Shown: piece after piece, positions 62,674 to 64,000 of the stretch | How positions within the stretch are numbered: the first letter of the stretch is position 1 | Layout: the number at the start of each line of letters is the position of its first letter | From: Herbaspirillum sp. Sphag64 | GTDB lineage: Bacteria > Pseudomonadota > Gammaproteobacteria > Burkholderiales > Burkholderiaceae_D | Assembly (NCBI RefSeq): GCF_014192645.1 | Contig: NZ_JACHYE010000001.1 | Coordinates: 688,350-752,349, forward strand | Direction of reading: 5' to 3' | Length of the DNA: 64,000 bases | The notes under the pieces: model-generated | The model's input: the letters and a program-made list of their open reading frames with translations, nothing else | What the model was told of the DNA's origin: nothing | Databases searched by the model: none | Translations under genes and position numbers: made by a program

Positions 62674-62700
62674 TAAACTTTTTCCGATACCGTCCGATAA
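62674..62700 (+). promoter_or_regulatory. Sigma-28 (FliA) promoter of fliC
   Basis: TAAACTTT-N11-TCCGATAA matches the FliA consensus (TAAAGTTT-N11-GCCGATAA) at 7/8 and 7/8 positions with exact spacing. Transcription would start near 62706. Confidence 0.85.
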
Positions 62701-62799
62701 AGCAAATAACAGCGGTTTGAACGCCTGAGGCTTTAGGTAAAAACCAAAGTTAAGCACTGAAACTCGGATTTATCGGCCTCAAATCTTAGGAGAATTAAT

Positions 62800-63888
62800 A
62801 TGGCATCAGTCATCAATACCAATATTGCCTCGGTTAATACGCAGCGCAACCTCAATACGTCGCAATCGTCCCTGAATACGTCGATTCAACGTTTGTCTTC
62901 GGGCCTGCGCGTCAATAGCGCAAAGGACGATGCTGCAGGCTTGGCAATTGCTGACCGCATGAACGCTCAGGTCAAGGGCCTGGCAGTTGCGCAACGTAAC
63001 GCCAACGACGGTATCTCCCTGGCGCAAACTGCTGAAGGCGCTTTGAGCACCGTCACCGACAACCTGCAACGTATGCGTGAACTGGCAGTGCAAGCATCGA
63101 ACGGCTCCAACAGCGCCGCCGACCGCAAGACACTGAACGACGAATACAAGCAATTGTCGAACGAAGTCTTCCGCGTGCTGAACGGTACTAACTTCAACGG
63201 TCAAAACCTGTTCAGCGGTATCGGTTCTGGCGCGAGCGCAGGTATCGGTTCCGATCCAGCAAACGTTTCTGCTTCGCTGACACTGACTTTCCAAGTTGGC
63301 GCCAACGTTGTGGACAACAAGCTGAACGACCAGATCAGCATCTCGCTGTCAGATCTGTCCAACGATCAAACCATTTCCAAGGTGATCGGTACCAGCGCGC
63401 ACGGTCTGATCGGCCTGGGTGACACCACTGAGGTAGATGCAGCGCAAGTTACCTACACGTCCGCCAAAGCATCACTGGACCAACTGTTCGCAACTGGCTC
63501 CGCACTGAGCTCGACCGCTCTGGCATCGTCAGCCGTTCTGTTGCAACAGGCCGTCGACAGCGCCAAACTGACCTTGGACGCAGCAATTGCTGATCCAATG
63601 GCACAAAGCGATGCACAAAAGGCGATCAAGAACCTGGATCAAGCGATCAACGTGATCTCCTCGAAGCGTGCCGAATTCGGTGCAGTACAAAACCGCTTCA
63701 GCGCTGTTATCAGCAACTTGCAGATTTCGAGCGAAAACATCACCGCGTCGCGCAGCCGTATCATGGATACCGACTACGCGTCCGAAACCGCAAACCTCAC
63801 ACGTTCGCAGATTCTGCAACAAGCAGGTACAGCAATGCTCTCGCAAGCCAACACGGCTCCGCAAAGCGTGCTGTCTCTGTTGAAATAG
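62800..63888 (+). CDS. fliC: Flagellin
   Basis: This is the filament subunit, 362 residues. The conserved N-terminal D0/D1 domain runs from residue 1 to about 145 (INTNIASVNTQRNLNTSQSSLN, LSSGLRVNSAKDDAAGLAIADR, read in parts). A short variable middle domain (about 150-270) follows, then the C-terminal D1/D0 domain ending SQANTAPQSVLSLLK. The start has AGGAG upstream. It is preceded by a sigma-28 promoter and by the TPR-glycosyltransferase gene, and the next gene begins 78 bases downstream. Confidence 0.98.
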   Translation: MASVINTNIASVNTQRNLNTSQSSLNTSIQRLSSGLRVNSAKDDAAGLAIADRMNAQVKGLAVAQRNANDGISLAQTAEGALSTVTDNLQRMRELAVQASNGSNSAADRKTLNDEYKQLSNEVFRVLNGTNFNGQNLFSGIGSGASAGIGSDPANVSASLTLTFQVGANVVDNKLNDQISISLSDLSNDQTISKVIGTSAHGLIGLGDTTEVDAAQVTYTSAKASLDQLFATGSALSSTALASSAVLLQQAVDSAKLTLDAAIADPMAQSDAQKAIKNLDQAINVISSKRAEFGAVQNRFSAVISNLQISSENITASRSRIMDTDYASETANLTRSQILQQAGTAMLSQANTAPQSVLSLLK

Positions 63889-63966
63889 TCTTAAGAGCTC
63901 TGTAGGATGATGTGCGGGGGATATCATTGTATTCTCCGCACATTCCTTTACTGAAGGAGTAATAGT

Positions 63967-64000
63967 ATGTCGATTTCCCCTCTCAACATTACCGCAGCAG
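63967..64000 (+). CDS. Start of a further gene, probably flaG
   Basis: ATG 63967 with AAGGAG eight bases upstream opens MSISPLNITAA before the window ends. Position directly after fliC fits flaG, but eleven codons are too few to confirm it. A weak TGTGCGG/CCGCACA stem (63911-63942) lies between the two genes. Confidence 0.4.
   Translation, partial: MSISPLNITAA

Larger units (their letters stand above)
62487..62799 (+). promoter_or_regulatory. fliC control region and leader
   Basis: This 313-base gene-free stretch holds two sigma-28-like promoters (listed separately) and a leader of about 95 nucleotides with a strong AGGAG before the flagellin ATG. It is A+T-rich around 62650-62710. Confidence 0.7.

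Overview
The window reads as chromosomal DNA of a motile betaproteobacterium of the Oxalobacteraceae, most likely close to Herminiimonas. The clues are the flhDC/motAB block, a phaC-phaB-phaR polyhydroxybutyrate locus, the rpsF-priB-rpsR-rplI-dnaB order, and an alaA-hom-(thrC) threonine block. The genus is inferred from protein style only. No tRNA, rRNA, CRISPR array or intact insertion sequence was seen. Coding density is high and many operons end in clear intrinsic terminators.

Layout. 1-3.4 kb: flagellar motor and master regulator genes on the minus strand (flhD, flhC, a membrane-anchored methyltransferase, motA, motB cut by the window edge). 3.4-10 kb: cystathionine beta-lyase-like enzyme, small exported protein, rimO, then phaR, phaB and phaC for polyhydroxybutyrate. 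10-20 kb: small membrane protein; a TauE/SafE exporter ended early by an in-frame stop, with its divergent LysR regulator; pgeF, rluD, bamD, yaaA; a small DUF2513-like/PIN gene pair; an aminotransferase, a crotonase and a GNAT-like protein. 20-31 kb: MaoC hydratase, a two-subunit CoA-transferase, serB, mfd, ispD-ispF, a cold-shock gene, malate synthase and a LysR regulator.

31.7-43.6 kb: threonine pathway, interrupted. On the minus strand alaA and hom are followed by a strong terminator. About 7 kb of foreign-looking DNA comes next: a 1590-residue RHS/TccC-like giant gene and two translationally coupled, A+T-rich genes of unknown function, closed by their own terminator. A plus-strand exported-protein gene follows, and thrC lies beyond it. 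This RHS cassette is the accessory island of the window and the best candidate for an undescribed system.

43.8-51.8 kb: a lipid A aminoarabinose (Arn) cluster on the plus strand: arnT, an ArnE/F-like flippase subunit, arnB, arnC, and separate genes for the two halves of enterobacterial ArnA. An intrinsic terminator and then arnD (TTG start) follow. 51.8-60.3 kb: bcp peroxiredoxin, PhoH/PIN protein, phosphate transporter with PhoU-like partner, dnaB, the rpsF-priB-rpsR-rplI operon, and lexA with a perfect SOS box. 60.5-64 kb: a TPR-glycosyltransferase directly upstream of flagellin fliC (sigma-28 promoter), and the first codons of another gene, probably flaG.
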